DNA from: CAYJPV01 sp964396055 | GTDB lineage: Bacteria > Acidobacteriota > Vicinamibacteria > Vicinamibacterales > JAKQTR01 | DNA length: 16,518 bases | Assembly (NCBI GenBank): GCA_964396055.1 | Contig: CAYNDV010000105.1 | Location: 1-16,518 of the forward strand | Direction: 5' to 3' | Shown here: positions 9,033-16,518 of the stretch, one piece after another | How positions within the stretch are numbered: the first letter of the stretch is position 1 | How the letters are laid out: the number at the start of each line of letters is the position of its first letter | Translations under genes and position numbers: made by a program | Notes under the pieces: generated by a model | What the model was told of the DNA's origin: nothing | Database searches by the model: none | The model's input: only the letters and a program-made list of their open reading frames with translations

Positions 9033-11587
9033 GGCGCCAACGGCCTCTCCAGCAGGTCCACGGTGGTCACGACGTGCGTCTCCAGATCGATGGCCAGCGT
9101 GCGCAACTCGAAGGGCCCCAGCGTCACCTCCACCTGAAGATCCAGCGCCGGCACTGACACGGTGGTCGAACGGGCCGCGCCGGCGGGTTCGAACAGGCGC
9201 ACGATCAGGGCGCGTCCGTCCTCCGAGATCTTGAGCGCGGCCAGCTGGATGACACCATCCGAGAGCGACGGGCCGGCGGCGGCCCGTTGTCCGAGTCCCG
9301 ACGGGAAGGCGTTCAGGGCCATGGGCGGATCGAGGCGGACGGCCGCCTCGCGATCGACCGCCTCGAGCCGCGCGCGGGCGGGACCGGCGTCGATCCAGAA
9401 CCGGAACTCGTGTACGCCCTGGTCGATCCTCTGTTCGAAGCGGTCCTGCCGCACGACGGGCGTCACGTCGTCCACGGGATGGCCGGCGTACGCCGGGGCC
9501 CGCAGGCAGGAGAGCCGCAGTTCGCCGTCGGCGTAGTCGAACCCGCGCGTCGTGTCGGTGATCACGGTCAGCGCGTGGGCGCTGTCGGCGGAGACGCACG
9601 CCAGCCAGTCGTGGGCGACGAGTTCCTCGGCTTCACGCGTGCAGGCCTCGACGCCATAGGGCGCCTGACCGAGGACACGCATGCCCGGGAATGCCGTCGG
9701 CACGCAGAGCTTGAGCATGGTGTCGCGCTCGAGCCACGTGACGCGGGCGACGAGGCCGAACCCCGTGCCCGCCCGCGGCAACTCGTATCGCAGGACGATG
9801 GCGGAACGTGGTGGCCGGAGTGGTGCCGCACCGGCTGCCGCGTGCGGACCGTCGAACAGCGCCTCGACGACGGTGCGGACCGGACCGTCTTCGATGATGC
9901 GGACCGGTGCGAGGGCCGCCGCGCCGACGCCGGCCCACTGCGCGGCCGCGGACGGGCTCATCAGCCGGAATTCGCCGGCCGGATCCCGGAAGGCCCTGAC
10001 CTTCATGCCCCAGGGATCGGCCGAGTCCCGCACCGTCCGCGCGCAGAAGGCGCCGGGCTGCAGGTAGTCGATGCCGCCGACGCGGTAACGCGCGACGAGG
10101 CCCGTCGCGGGATCGATGTCGACGTGGCAGTCTCCGCGATGGCGCAGCAGCGCGGGGACGGGCGGGGGCCCAGCCGGCGGCCGATCCGGCGCGGCGGCGT
10201 CACGCGAGGCCGCACGAATCCGCACCGGGAATCGGGACATCGTCGCCGGCGGAAGCGTGGCGTGCCACACCAGGCGCTTACGCTGGTCCGCCTGGATGTT
10301 GCAGCTCTCCTTTTCCAGTTGCGACGCGAGGACGGTGCCGTCCGCGTCGGTCACGACCGGCTGCAGGAACACCGCGGGGTCGGTGTTGGGCTCCGGGGGC
10401 TGCAACTCGCATGTGACGCAGCCGGTGACGGCGAAGGGGTGGGGGTTGTACACGAACACCGGGTACTCATCGGCGGCGGCCGGTCGTTCGCCGCCCAACA
10501 GCGCGAAGAACGCCCGGGCGCGCAGGCGATCGACGATGTCGAGGCCGTGGCCGAGCCGCTGGAGCGCCTGGGCCTCGACCTCGGCGACGCACGATCCCGG
10601 CAGGATGTCGTGGAACTGGCAGAACAGCAGATCGCGGAGCGCGTCGCGCAGGCCGGCGGCCGGCCACGGCATCAGCCCCGTGACGGTGGCGTGGGCGAGC
10701 ATCCGCTCGGCGCCGAAGAGCCGTGCCTCGAGCCGGCGGTGCGCGCGCTTCACCGTCATCATGGAGGTGTAGCATCCCGGCGCCCACGGGTTGAGATCGG
10801 TGTCCACGCGCGGCAGCTCGGCGGCGTGTCGGCCGAGGCGCGCGAAGTAGTCCTCCGGCGTGCCATGCGTGACGCCCCGGCCGGGCTCGTCCGCCATCAA
10901 CGCGGCAAGATCGGCGAGATCCTGCCGCGACGGACCGCCACCGTGGTTGCCGACTCCCCACAGGAGCAGGCCGTCGGGATCGTCCGGGTGCGTCGTGAGC
11001 CAGGCCTCGACCTTCGCCCGCGCGTGGCCGCCGGCGGAGTTGTAGTGCGCGTCGGCGCGATGCGCCAGCAGCGTCGAGCCGTCGTAGCCGACCCAGACGA
11101 AATCGGGCGCCGGCAGGTCGAGGAACCGGCGATCGGGGCGGCAGAAGAGATATCCCGTGTATCCCGAGCGCGCGAGGATCTGCACCAGGCCGCGCGAGTG
11201 GCCGAACGGATCCAGGTTCACCGCCACCTGCGGCGCCACGCCGAACCGGTCGGCGAAATACTGCCGCCCGACGAGGATCTGCCGGACGAACGACTCGCCG
11301 GAGGGCAGGTTGCAGTCCGGCTGCAGGTACCACCCGCCCATGACGTGCCAGCGGCCGGCGCGCACCAGGCGGCCGATCCGCTCGAACAGCGCCGGTTCGT
11401 GCTGCTCGACCCACTCGTAGAGCAGCGCCTCGTTGTGACAGAAGACGAAACCGTCGGTGTCCTCGCACAGGGCCGCCGCGGAGCGGAATGTGGCGAGCGT
11501 CGCCGCCAGGCCTTCCTCCCACGGCCACAGCCAGACGGGGTCGATGTGCGAGTTGCAGACCAGGACGAGCCGGCGGGAAGGAGTCAT
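9029..11587 (-). CDS. Glycoside hydrolase family 38 (alpha-mannosidase)
   Basis: An 852-residue zinc-dependent retaining alpha-mannosidase, predicted cytoplasmic because no signal peptide is visible. The catalytic domain starts at once with HIDPVWLW (14-21), which supplies the zinc ligands H14 and D16. NLDPFGHS (124-131) carries the nucleophile and zinc ligand D126, and CQFHDILPGS (323-332) supplies H326. Further family signatures are NHGGGPS (214-220) and GCYTSMMTVK (271-280). The mid and C-terminal beta-rich domains complete a length normal for GH38. The start is ATG at 11587, overlapping the GH15-like stop by 4 nt. There is no clear Shine-Dalgarno, consistent with coupling. The stop overlaps the Gfo/Idh start as GTGA. 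It probably trims alpha-mannosides from imported oligosaccharide; the family is secure, the linkage is not. Confidence 0.93.
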   Translation of the reverse strand: MTPSRRLVLVCNSHIDPVWLWPWEEGLAATLATFRSAAALCEDTDGFVFCHNEALLYEWVEQHEPALFERIGRLVRAGRWHVMGGWYLQPDCNLPSGESFVRQILVGRQYFADRFGVAPQVAVNLDPFGHSRGLVQILARSGYTGYLFCRPDRRFLDLPAPDFVWVGYDGSTLLAHRADAHYNSAGGHARAKVEAWLTTHPDDPDGLLLWGVGNHGGGPSRQDLADLAALMADEPGRGVTHGTPEDYFARLGRHAAELPRVDTDLNPWAPGCYTSMMTVKRAHRRLEARLFGAERMLAHATVTGLMPWPAAGLRDALRDLLFCQFHDILPGSCVAEVEAQALQRLGHGLDIVDRLRARAFFALLGGERPAAADEYPVFVYNPHPFAVTGCVTCELQPPEPNTDPAVFLQPVVTDADGTVLASQLEKESCNIQADQRKRLVWHATLPPATMSRFPVRIRAASRDAAAPDRPPAGPPPVPALLRHRGDCHVDIDPATGLVARYRVGGIDYLQPGAFCARTVRDSADPWGMKVRAFRDPAGEFRLMSPSAAAQWAGVGAAALAPVRIIEDGPVRTVVEALFDGPHAAAGAAPLRPPRSAIVLRYELPRAGTGFGLVARVTWLERDTMLKLCVPTAFPGMRVLGQAPYGVEACTREAEELVAHDWLACVSADSAHALTVITDTTRGFDYADGELRLSCLRAPAYAGHPVDDVTPVVRQDRFEQRIDQGVHEFRFWIDAGPARARLEAVDREAAVRLDPPMALNAFPSGLGQRAAAGPSLSDGVIQLAALKISEDGRALIVRLFEPAGAARSTTVSVPALDLQVEVTLGPFELRTLAIDLETHVVTTVDLLERPLAP

Positions 11588-13450
11588 GGCAACGGCGGTA
11601 CGGACAGGGCGACGGTGACGTCATCGGTCGGCAGCGAGGCCGCGACGGCTTCCCGCGTGGTGGAGAGCGGATCGGCTTCGACGGTGAGGTGGAGCCAGCC
11701 CGAACCGAGCGGCAGACGGGCCGACACCCGGTCGAGACCAGCGGGCAGCCTCGGCCTGATGCGGACGCCGTCGGGACCGGGCCGCACGCCCAGCACGTGG
11801 GTGACGAAGAGCTGGATCAACTCGGCCCACGTCCACGGGATGACGCCGACCTGGGGAAAGGGGGGCGCAATGCGGGGGCCGTAGAACTCGAACCACGAGC
11901 CGGCCGGGGCCCCTGGCACGGTGTTCAGCCAGCGCAGCGTGCGCCAGAACCTGCCGGAGTCGCCGATTTCGACGGCGGCGCGGGCGACGAAGATCGAGGC
12001 GAACGGCCACGGGCCCGGCGAATCGGGTTCGCCGTCCACGTGATACCGGCCGTAGCCGCCGCCGCCCCAGGCCTGGTTCCAGAGCCCGTCGATCGACCGG
12101 AGGGTCTCGGCGGCAAGCGGCGAGGCGGGATCGGCGAACCCCCAGACGAACGGCAGGACGCTGCAGGTGTCGGGNNNNNNNNNNNNNNNNNNNNNNNNNN
12201 NNNNNNNNNNNNNNNNNNNNNNNNNNNNNNNNNNNNNNNNNNNNNNNNNNNNNNNNNNNNNNNNNNNNNNNNNNCGCGAGGGCCGCGGCGTGGGCCAGCC
12301 CGACCGACACCGCCACCTGGTAGATCATCTCGAAGCCCGCCTCGATGCCGTGGGCGGCATGACGCTCCCAGTATTCCCGGCGGCCGACGAGCAGGCCGCT
12401 CGGCTCGTGGCGGAACGCCTCGCGCAGCGGATACTCGGCCACGGCGGCGACACGTGGCCAGGCGGCGGCCACGAAGTCGAAGTTGCCCGTCCACCAGGCG
12501 TACTGGGCCACGGCCTGGAGCAGCACGCCGTTCTGGTCCAGTTCCACGTCGTCCAGCGCGCGCGTCGCGCTGGAGTCGAGCGTGGCGCCGTCGGGCGTGA
12601 CGAACTCGTGCAGCAGCCGGTGCAGGATCGTCGCGGCGAGGTCCTGGTGGCCCAGCTGCATGAGCGCGACGGCGACGGCCGACTGGTCACGCACCCACTC
12701 GCGGTTGTACTGCCAGATGCTGCCGTCGAGGCACCCGCGCTGCGAGACCATCGCCGGCAGCTGGCGGGCGGCGCAGCGGAACAGGTGGTCGAGCAGCGGC
12801 TCGCCGAAGCGGGCCGCCGCGTGGTCGGTCCGCCGCGTGGCGTCCGGCCGATCGAACGGCCCCGCGTGGGACAGGCGCAGCTGGATCGATCGGGTGGCGG
12901 GATCGAGATCGTAGGCGAACCACACCGTGGCGCGGCTGCCGCCGGCGACGTGGACGGCGGTGCCGACGGGCGTGTCGAGGCCGGCGGTCTGGAGGGTGAC
13001 CGTCCGCGCAGCGTGACCGGGGTTGACCACCTCGACGGACCGCACCACGCGGCGCGCCGCGGTCGGGCAGGAGAACCGTTCGACCACGTCCAGGTCGCCG
13101 GCCAGCCAGCGGGCTTCCACGGTGGGGATGCGGGCCGTCTCGTCCCATCCGACCTGCAGGGTGCGGGGATCCGGCATCGTGGTGCCCGCCGGCGTGACGA
13201 CGCCGACGCGTGTCGGTTCCAGTCCGTGCGCGGGGTGCATCGTGAGCGCGTCGCGCTTCGGGCCGAGGCGGTCGGGGTCCATGATCAGGAGCCCGAGCGG
13301 GGTGCCGTCGCCGGCCGGCGCGTGCTGCACGGCGGCCTGGATGACGCCGTTGCCGAGGAAGAAGTAGGAGGCGTCGGCCAGCCGCGTCCGCACATCGGGA
13401 TGCCCGTCGGACGGGTCATCGTGATACACGTGCTCGGCAACGTCGACCAC
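11584..13450 (-). CDS. Six-hairpin glycosidase, glucoamylase (GH15)-like, interrupted by assembly gap
   Basis: Probable cytoplasmic exo-glycosidase with an N-terminal beta-sandwich (about residues 20-200) and an (alpha/alpha)6 barrel. Before the gap are WQYNREWVRD (246-255), ELDQNGVLLQAV (303-314) and REYWERHAAHG (358-368). These resemble the substrate-binding WVRD region and the WE catalytic-acid region of GH15-type enzymes. After the gap, GGGGYGRYHVDG and GPWPFAS match the C-terminal GGYGRY..WP part of the same fold. The two halves are in different frames only because the gap is written as 100 N, a length not divisible by three: frame 1 ends cleanly at 12275 and the second half resumes at 12174. 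About 392 plus 196 residues are visible. The start is GTG at 13450, one base after the SDR stop, with GAGG 7 nt upstream. No signal peptide is seen. GH65-like or another clan is possible. Confidence 0.72.
12175..12274. other. Assembly gap (100 N) inside the GH15-like gene
   Basis: Exactly 100 N, the usual placeholder for a gap of unknown size. It sits inside one gene whose two halves are recognisable. The gene would read through in frame if the true length were a multiple of three. Confidence 0.97.
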
Positions 13451-13451
13451 G

Positions 13452-14189
13452 TTACAACCTCGGAAGGTGGAGGCCTCCGCCCACGTCGATGATCGTGCCG
13501 GTGGCGTAGTCGAAGTCGCCGCGCGCCAGGGCGACCACGGCGCGGGCCACGTCGCCGGGCTCGCCCCACCGGCGCTGGGGGACGAGCCCGCCCGCGATGG
13601 CCGCGTCGTACTTCGCCTGAACCGGAGCGGTCATGTCGGTGCGGATGATGCCGGGGCGCACCTCGAACACCGGGATGCCGTCGTCCGCCAGGCGCTCGGC
13701 GAACACGCGCGCGACCATGCTCAGGCCCGCCTTCGACACGCAGTACTCGACGCGATTGCGCGAGGCGGTGCGGGCCGAGACCGACGTGATGAACACCATG
13801 CGCGGCTGAACCGGCCCCGTCCTGCGGCCGGCGAGCATGACGCGTGCGGCCCGCTGGGCCAGGAAGAAGGCGCCCCGCAGGTTCGTGTCGAGCACCCGAT
13901 CGAAGCTCTCCGGCGTGGTCTCGAGCACGTCGCGGCGCTCGGCGGGAGCCACGCCGGCGTTGCTGACGAAGAGGTCGAGGCGGCCGAACCGTTCGGCGAT
14001 GCGGGCGAAGACCGTGTCGTGCTGCGACAGGTCGGCGACGTCGCAGGCCAGCGTCAGGCGCGGGCCGTCGCCGGCGGACCCGCGCGCCAGGCCCACCACC
14101 TCGAAGCCCGCCGCGTCGAGCGCGTCGGCGATCGCGCGGCCGATGCCGCGGCTGGCGCCGGTCACGAGGGCAACGGGGCGTTCGGTCAC
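13452..14189 (-). CDS. Short-chain dehydrogenase/reductase (classical SDR, FabG-like)
   Basis: A 245-residue classical SDR, probably an NAD(P)-dependent alcohol or ketone oxidoreductase acting on a sugar or sugar acid. Visible motifs are the nucleotide-binding TGASRGIG (10-17), NAG (77-79), and the catalytic set N103, S136, Y149 and K153 (YCVSK). A PGIIRTDMT segment follows at 179-187. Length is normal for the family. The start is GTG at 14189-14187, overlapping the isomerase stop by 4 nt. A strong GGGAGG lies 6 nt upstream and supports this start. The open frame extends further upstream, but that part is Arg/Pro-rich shadow of the isomerase. Automatic annotation would probably say 3-ketoacyl-ACP reductase, but no fatty-acid genes are nearby and the setting points to sugar catabolism. 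Confidence 0.88.
   Translation of the reverse strand: MTERPVALVTGASRGIGRAIADALDAAGFEVVGLARGSAGDGPRLTLACDVADLSQHDTVFARIAERFGRLDLFVSNAGVAPAERRDVLETTPESFDRVLDTNLRGAFFLAQRAARVMLAGRRTGPVQPRMVFITSVSARTASRNRVEYCVSKAGLSMVARVFAERLADDGIPVFEVRPGIIRTDMTAPVQAKYDAAIAGGLVPQRRWGEPGDVARAVVALARGDFDYATGTIIDVGGGLHLPRL
13458..13461 (-). promoter_or_regulatory. Ribosome binding site of the GH15-like glycosidase
   Basis: GAGG on the minus strand, 7 nt before the GTG at 13450. It lies within the last codons of the SDR gene and supports the GTG start. Confidence 0.5.
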
Positions 14190-15289
14190 GCGTGGCCTCC
14201 CGAAGGGGTCTGACGGGCCCCTATGTTCGCACCGTTCGCCCCGCCGTTGCCAGCGGCACCTTCGGCGCTGCCGTCCCGGGTGCAGGCGCCGCGAGTCCCG
14301 GGCCGGGCGAGGCGCCGCAGGGTCGCCAGGTCGCCGGCGACGCGGGCCTCGCAGATCGCGGGCCACGAGGCCCGATCCGTGGGCCGGCACGAGGGCCGGC
14401 CGGCGGATTCTTCGCCCAGGGCGATGAGTGCGGCCAGTTCGGCGCCCGTGACGTCGGGGAACCGCGCGAGGAACGCGGCGTCGTGGATGGGCAACTGGAA
14501 CTGACCACCGTGATCCTCGACCGACAGGTGCACGCCGTGGTCCAACGTGTCGAGCCGGTCGATGATGTGGGCGAGGTCGATGATGCCCTCGCCGAGCGCC
14601 ACCGGGAAGGTCGTCAGTCCGGCGCGATCCACGAGGATGCCGCCGTCCTTGATGTGCGTGCTGACGACCCAGGGCAGGAGCCGTTCCGCGGCCCACACGG
14701 GGTGTTCGAGCATCGTCAGCAGGTTCATCGTGTCGAGGCAGATGCCCAGGGCGTCGCCGGGGCCCACCTCGCATTGATCGAAGATGCGCAGGAGTTCGAA
14801 GGACGTGAACTCGAAGTGCGTTTCGATGGCCAGCACGACGCCGTGATCGCGCAGCATGGGCAGCAGGGCCCGGAGGGCTTCGGCCGTGTCGCGCACCAGG
14901 TCGTCGGTCGGGGGCGCGGCCGCGTCCCAGCGCATCAGGCCGCCGGAACAGGAGCGCACCACCCGGGCGCCCAGGGCGCAGGCCTCGGCGGCGGCCCGCC
15001 GGTTGACGGCCGAGAGGTCCACGCGGGCCCAGGTCGTGAAGTCGCGTGGCACGTGCTGGCCGCCGCCCCATTCCAGGTACAGTCCCTGATCCGAAACGAA
15101 GTCCCGCAGGTCGGTGAGAGCCGGCGCGTCGAGCCGCGAGCGGTGCGCCTCGGTGAGGCCCGAGAAGGCCACGCCGTCGGCGCCGTGCGCGACGGCCCAC
15201 CGGAGCGTCTCGATCGGCGTGAGGTCGAGCGGGAACAGGCCGTAGGTGTCGATGCCGACCAGGCGCCGCCGGGCGGGGGTGGCGTTCAT
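14186..15289 (-). CDS. Sugar phosphate isomerase/epimerase-like TIM barrel protein (AP endonuclease 2 superfamily)
   Basis: A 367-residue cytoplasmic protein of the xylose-isomerase-like TIM-barrel superfamily. Four expected metal ligands are visible on successive strands: E156 (AIETH), D186 (CLDTMN), H212 (STHIKDG) and E258 (SVEDHGG). Family members isomerise or epimerise sugars, and some relatives act as lyases on 3-keto-glycosides; the substrate here is unknown. The start is the ATG at 15289-15287, which overlaps the symporter's TGA by 4 nt (ATGA). The upstream Shine-Dalgarno is weak (GGTG), which fits translational coupling. The C-terminus after about residue 330 is a Gly/Ala/Asn-rich tail that looks disordered and is outside the usual fold. 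The stop overlaps the SDR start as GTGA. The fold is secure; the reaction is not. Confidence 0.86.
   Translation of the reverse strand: MNATPARRRLVGIDTYGLFPLDLTPIETLRWAVAHGADGVAFSGLTEAHRSRLDAPALTDLRDFVSDQGLYLEWGGGQHVPRDFTTWARVDLSAVNRRAAAEACALGARVVRSCSGGLMRWDAAAPPTDDLVRDTAEALRALLPMLRDHGVVLAIETHFEFTSFELLRIFDQCEVGPGDALGICLDTMNLLTMLEHPVWAAERLLPWVVSTHIKDGGILVDRAGLTTFPVALGEGIIDLAHIIDRLDTLDHGVHLSVEDHGGQFQLPIHDAAFLARFPDVTGAELAALIALGEESAGRPSCRPTDRASWPAICEARVAGDLATLRRLARPGTRGACTRDGSAEGAAGNGGANGANIGARQTPSGGHA
14196..14201 (-). promoter_or_regulatory. Ribosome binding site of the SDR gene
   Basis: GGGAGG on the minus strand, 6 nt before the GTG at 14189. It lies inside the end of the isomerase gene and decides the SDR start against longer upstream extensions. 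Confidence 0.6.
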
Positions 15290-16518
15290 CGAATCGTCAC
15301 CATCGCCCAGAGCAGGACCAGGACGAGTCCCACGAGCGCCCAGGTGCCGAAGAAGCCCAGGTAGTCGCTGGCGGCCGGCTTGAGGATCTCCCACCCGGTA
15401 CCCGGGAACACCTTGTGCCGGTCGAACTGCCCGGGATCGGCACAGGCGGCCGCGACCGCGGCGGCGTCGGCCTCGGGCGTGGCCTGCACCGGCGTGTGCT
15501 GTCGCGCGAAGAACCGATCCAGGGCCGCGCGCGGCACGCGCGGCGTCACCCACGAGATCAGGAACAGCAGCACGAAGGGGAGGATGGCGTCGAAGTAGAA
15601 CCGCGCGGCCACCAGCTGGGGCTTGGTCCAGTGCGTGAAGTCGATGCCGAAGAGGGCCAGCACCCACAACTCCGCGTGGAAGCGCCCGCGACCCTCGCGT
15701 GGCGACTGCGGGTCATCCGGGTTGGTGCGGATCACGCGCTCGAAGTAGATGCCCACCGGCGGGATGACCTGCTGGCGCCAGACGGACTCTCCCGCCCGTG
15801 TCGCCCGCCCGGCTGTCACGTCGGCCTCGCTGGCCGGGAGGCTGACGCGCTCGACGCGGGGCGTGGTCTCAGCCAGCCAGGGCTCGTGCCGCTGCGCCAC
15901 GGACCAGCCCTGGAAGAGGGTGGGAACCACCGCGTAGAGCAGCAGGCAGATCGTCATCTGGATGATGACCGCCCACCGGGTGACGCCGCGCCAGAGGAAC
16001 CCGAGCCAGATCGCCGCCCCGAAGATGGCGGGCACCGAGATGATGTACTGGAAGAGCTGCAGCAGGTTGTCGGCGGTCATCGCGACGCCCACGGCGCCGA
16101 CCATCGTGAGGGCGATGACGATGCGGCCCACCAGAAGATAGTGCCGGTCGCTGCGGTCCGGCACGAACGGCCGGTAGAGGTTGCGGATGAACAGGGCCGA
16201 GTGCGACACGGCCGAGGCGTCGAGCGTGGACATGTTGGCCGCGAGCACACCGACCAGCATGAGGCCGATCGCGCCGGGCATCAGCAGATCGCGGGTCATC
16301 ACGCCCCAGATCAGGTCGGGGTCGTGCAGCCGCCCGCCGTAGAGTCCCACCGCCACCAGGCCCGCCAGGGCCCAGAACAGCATCAGGATGCGCTTGGTGA
16401 ACATCCCGCCGATCATGCCGATGCGGGCGGCGAACTCGTTGGTGGCCGATCCGGCGGTCTGCATGCCGGACACGACGGCGACGATCGAGACGAGGTTCGC
16501 CAGCACCATCGCCAGCAC
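15286..16518 (-). CDS. Sodium:solute symporter (SSS family), 5'-partial
   Basis: Inner-membrane secondary transporter, probably importing a sugar or glycan fragment with sodium. The visible 410 residues contain about eight hydrophobic segments (near residues 1-18, 43-61, 78-95, 127-147, 152-176, 182-202, 308-324, 387-407). The motif ANMSTLDASAVSHS (94-107), followed by a basic IRNLYRP stretch, matches the conserved SSS helix carrying sodium-site Ser/Thr residues. A soluble insert of about 100 residues (203-305) lies between two late helices. Residues after about 330 form an Ala-rich cytoplasmic linker before the last helix. The reading frame is open to the window edge and the first codon (GTG) is internal, so the N-terminus is missing. 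The TGA stop overlaps the next gene's ATG. The substrate cannot be read from sequence; the neighbours suggest a carbohydrate. Confidence 0.9.
   Translation of the reverse strand: MLAMVLANLVSIVAVVSGMQTAGSATNEFAARIGMIGGMFTKRILMLFWALAGLVAVGLYGGRLHDPDLIWGVMTRDLLMPGAIGLMLVGVLAANMSTLDASAVSHSALFIRNLYRPFVPDRSDRHYLLVGRIVIALTMVGAVGVAMTADNLLQLFQYIISVPAIFGAAIWLGFLWRGVTRWAVIIQMTICLLLYAVVPTLFQGWSVAQRHEPWLAETTPRVERVSLPASEADVTAGRATRAGESVWRQQVIPPVGIYFERVIRTNPDDPQSPREGRGRFHAELWVLALFGIDFTHWTKPQLVAARFYFDAILPFVLLFLISWVTPRVPRAALDRFFARQHTPVQATPEADAAAVAAACADPGQFDRHKVFPGTGWEILKPAASDYLGFFGTWALVGLVLVLLWAMVTIR

Noticed and set aside
9287..11884. Plus-strand open frame (865 codons) opposite GH38
   Set aside because: It crosses the GH38/GH15-like junction and is Arg/Gly/Val-rich; the minus strand carries intact GH38 catalytic motifs.
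1641..12274. The three equal 100-base blocks as repeats or a spaced array
   Set aside because: They are runs of N, meaning missing sequence, not biological repeats.
12167..13492. Plus-strand open frame opposite the GH15-like gene and SDR end
   Set aside because: Shadow frame kept open by high GC and by the N run; no domain features.
13452..14189. fabG of fatty acid synthesis
   Set aside because: Only the general SDR motifs support it; there is no acyl carrier protein or fab gene nearby and the operon is carbohydrate-related.

Overview
The window is about 16.5 kb of very GC-rich bacterial DNA in which third codon positions are almost always G or C. Every real gene lies on the minus strand and coding is essentially wall to wall. 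The gene families, composition and architecture suggest a polysaccharide- or glycoside-degrading soil or sediment bacterium, such as an Acidobacteriota (Vicinamibacteria-like), Planctomycetota or Verrucomicrobiota lineage. No phylogenetic marker is present, so this is inference. Three runs of exactly 100 N (1641-1740, 2815-2914, 12175-12274) mark a scaffolded draft or metagenome assembly. The gap sizes are placeholders, and they break reading frames and create false fusions.

Read in the direction of transcription (high to low coordinates) the order is: a sodium:solute symporter (5' end outside the window); a xylose-isomerase-like TIM-barrel sugar isomerase/epimerase; an SDR oxidoreductase; a six-hairpin glycosidase resembling glucoamylases (GH15-like, interrupted by a gap); a GH38 alpha-mannosidase; a Gfo/Idh/MocA oxidoreductase; a UroD/MtaA-superfamily protein; a secreted heparinase II/III-like polysaccharide lyase; a second six-hairpin glycosidase (3' end in a gap); a class V aminotransferase (both ends in gaps); and a large TIM-barrel glycosidase-like protein that runs off the left edge. 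That last gene has no start or stop in the window and would be missed by a simple ORF search.

Of the eight gene junctions that can be read, six are 4-nt ATGA/GTGA overlaps, one is an 11-nt overlap and one is a 1-nt gap. This is strong evidence for one translationally coupled operon. No promoter, terminator, RNA gene, mobile element, CRISPR array or regulator is visible.

Working model (inference): a secreted lyase, perhaps with the left-edge hydrolase, cuts an external glycan. The symporter imports the oligosaccharide or sugar. Leaderless cytoplasmic glycosidases (GH38 and two six-hairpin enzymes) trim it. The isomerase, SDR, Gfo/Idh enzyme, UroD-like protein and aminotransferase then process an unusual, possibly oxidised, methylated or amino-modified sugar. 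The locus resembles a polysaccharide utilisation locus built around a symporter, with no SusC/SusD pair in the window.
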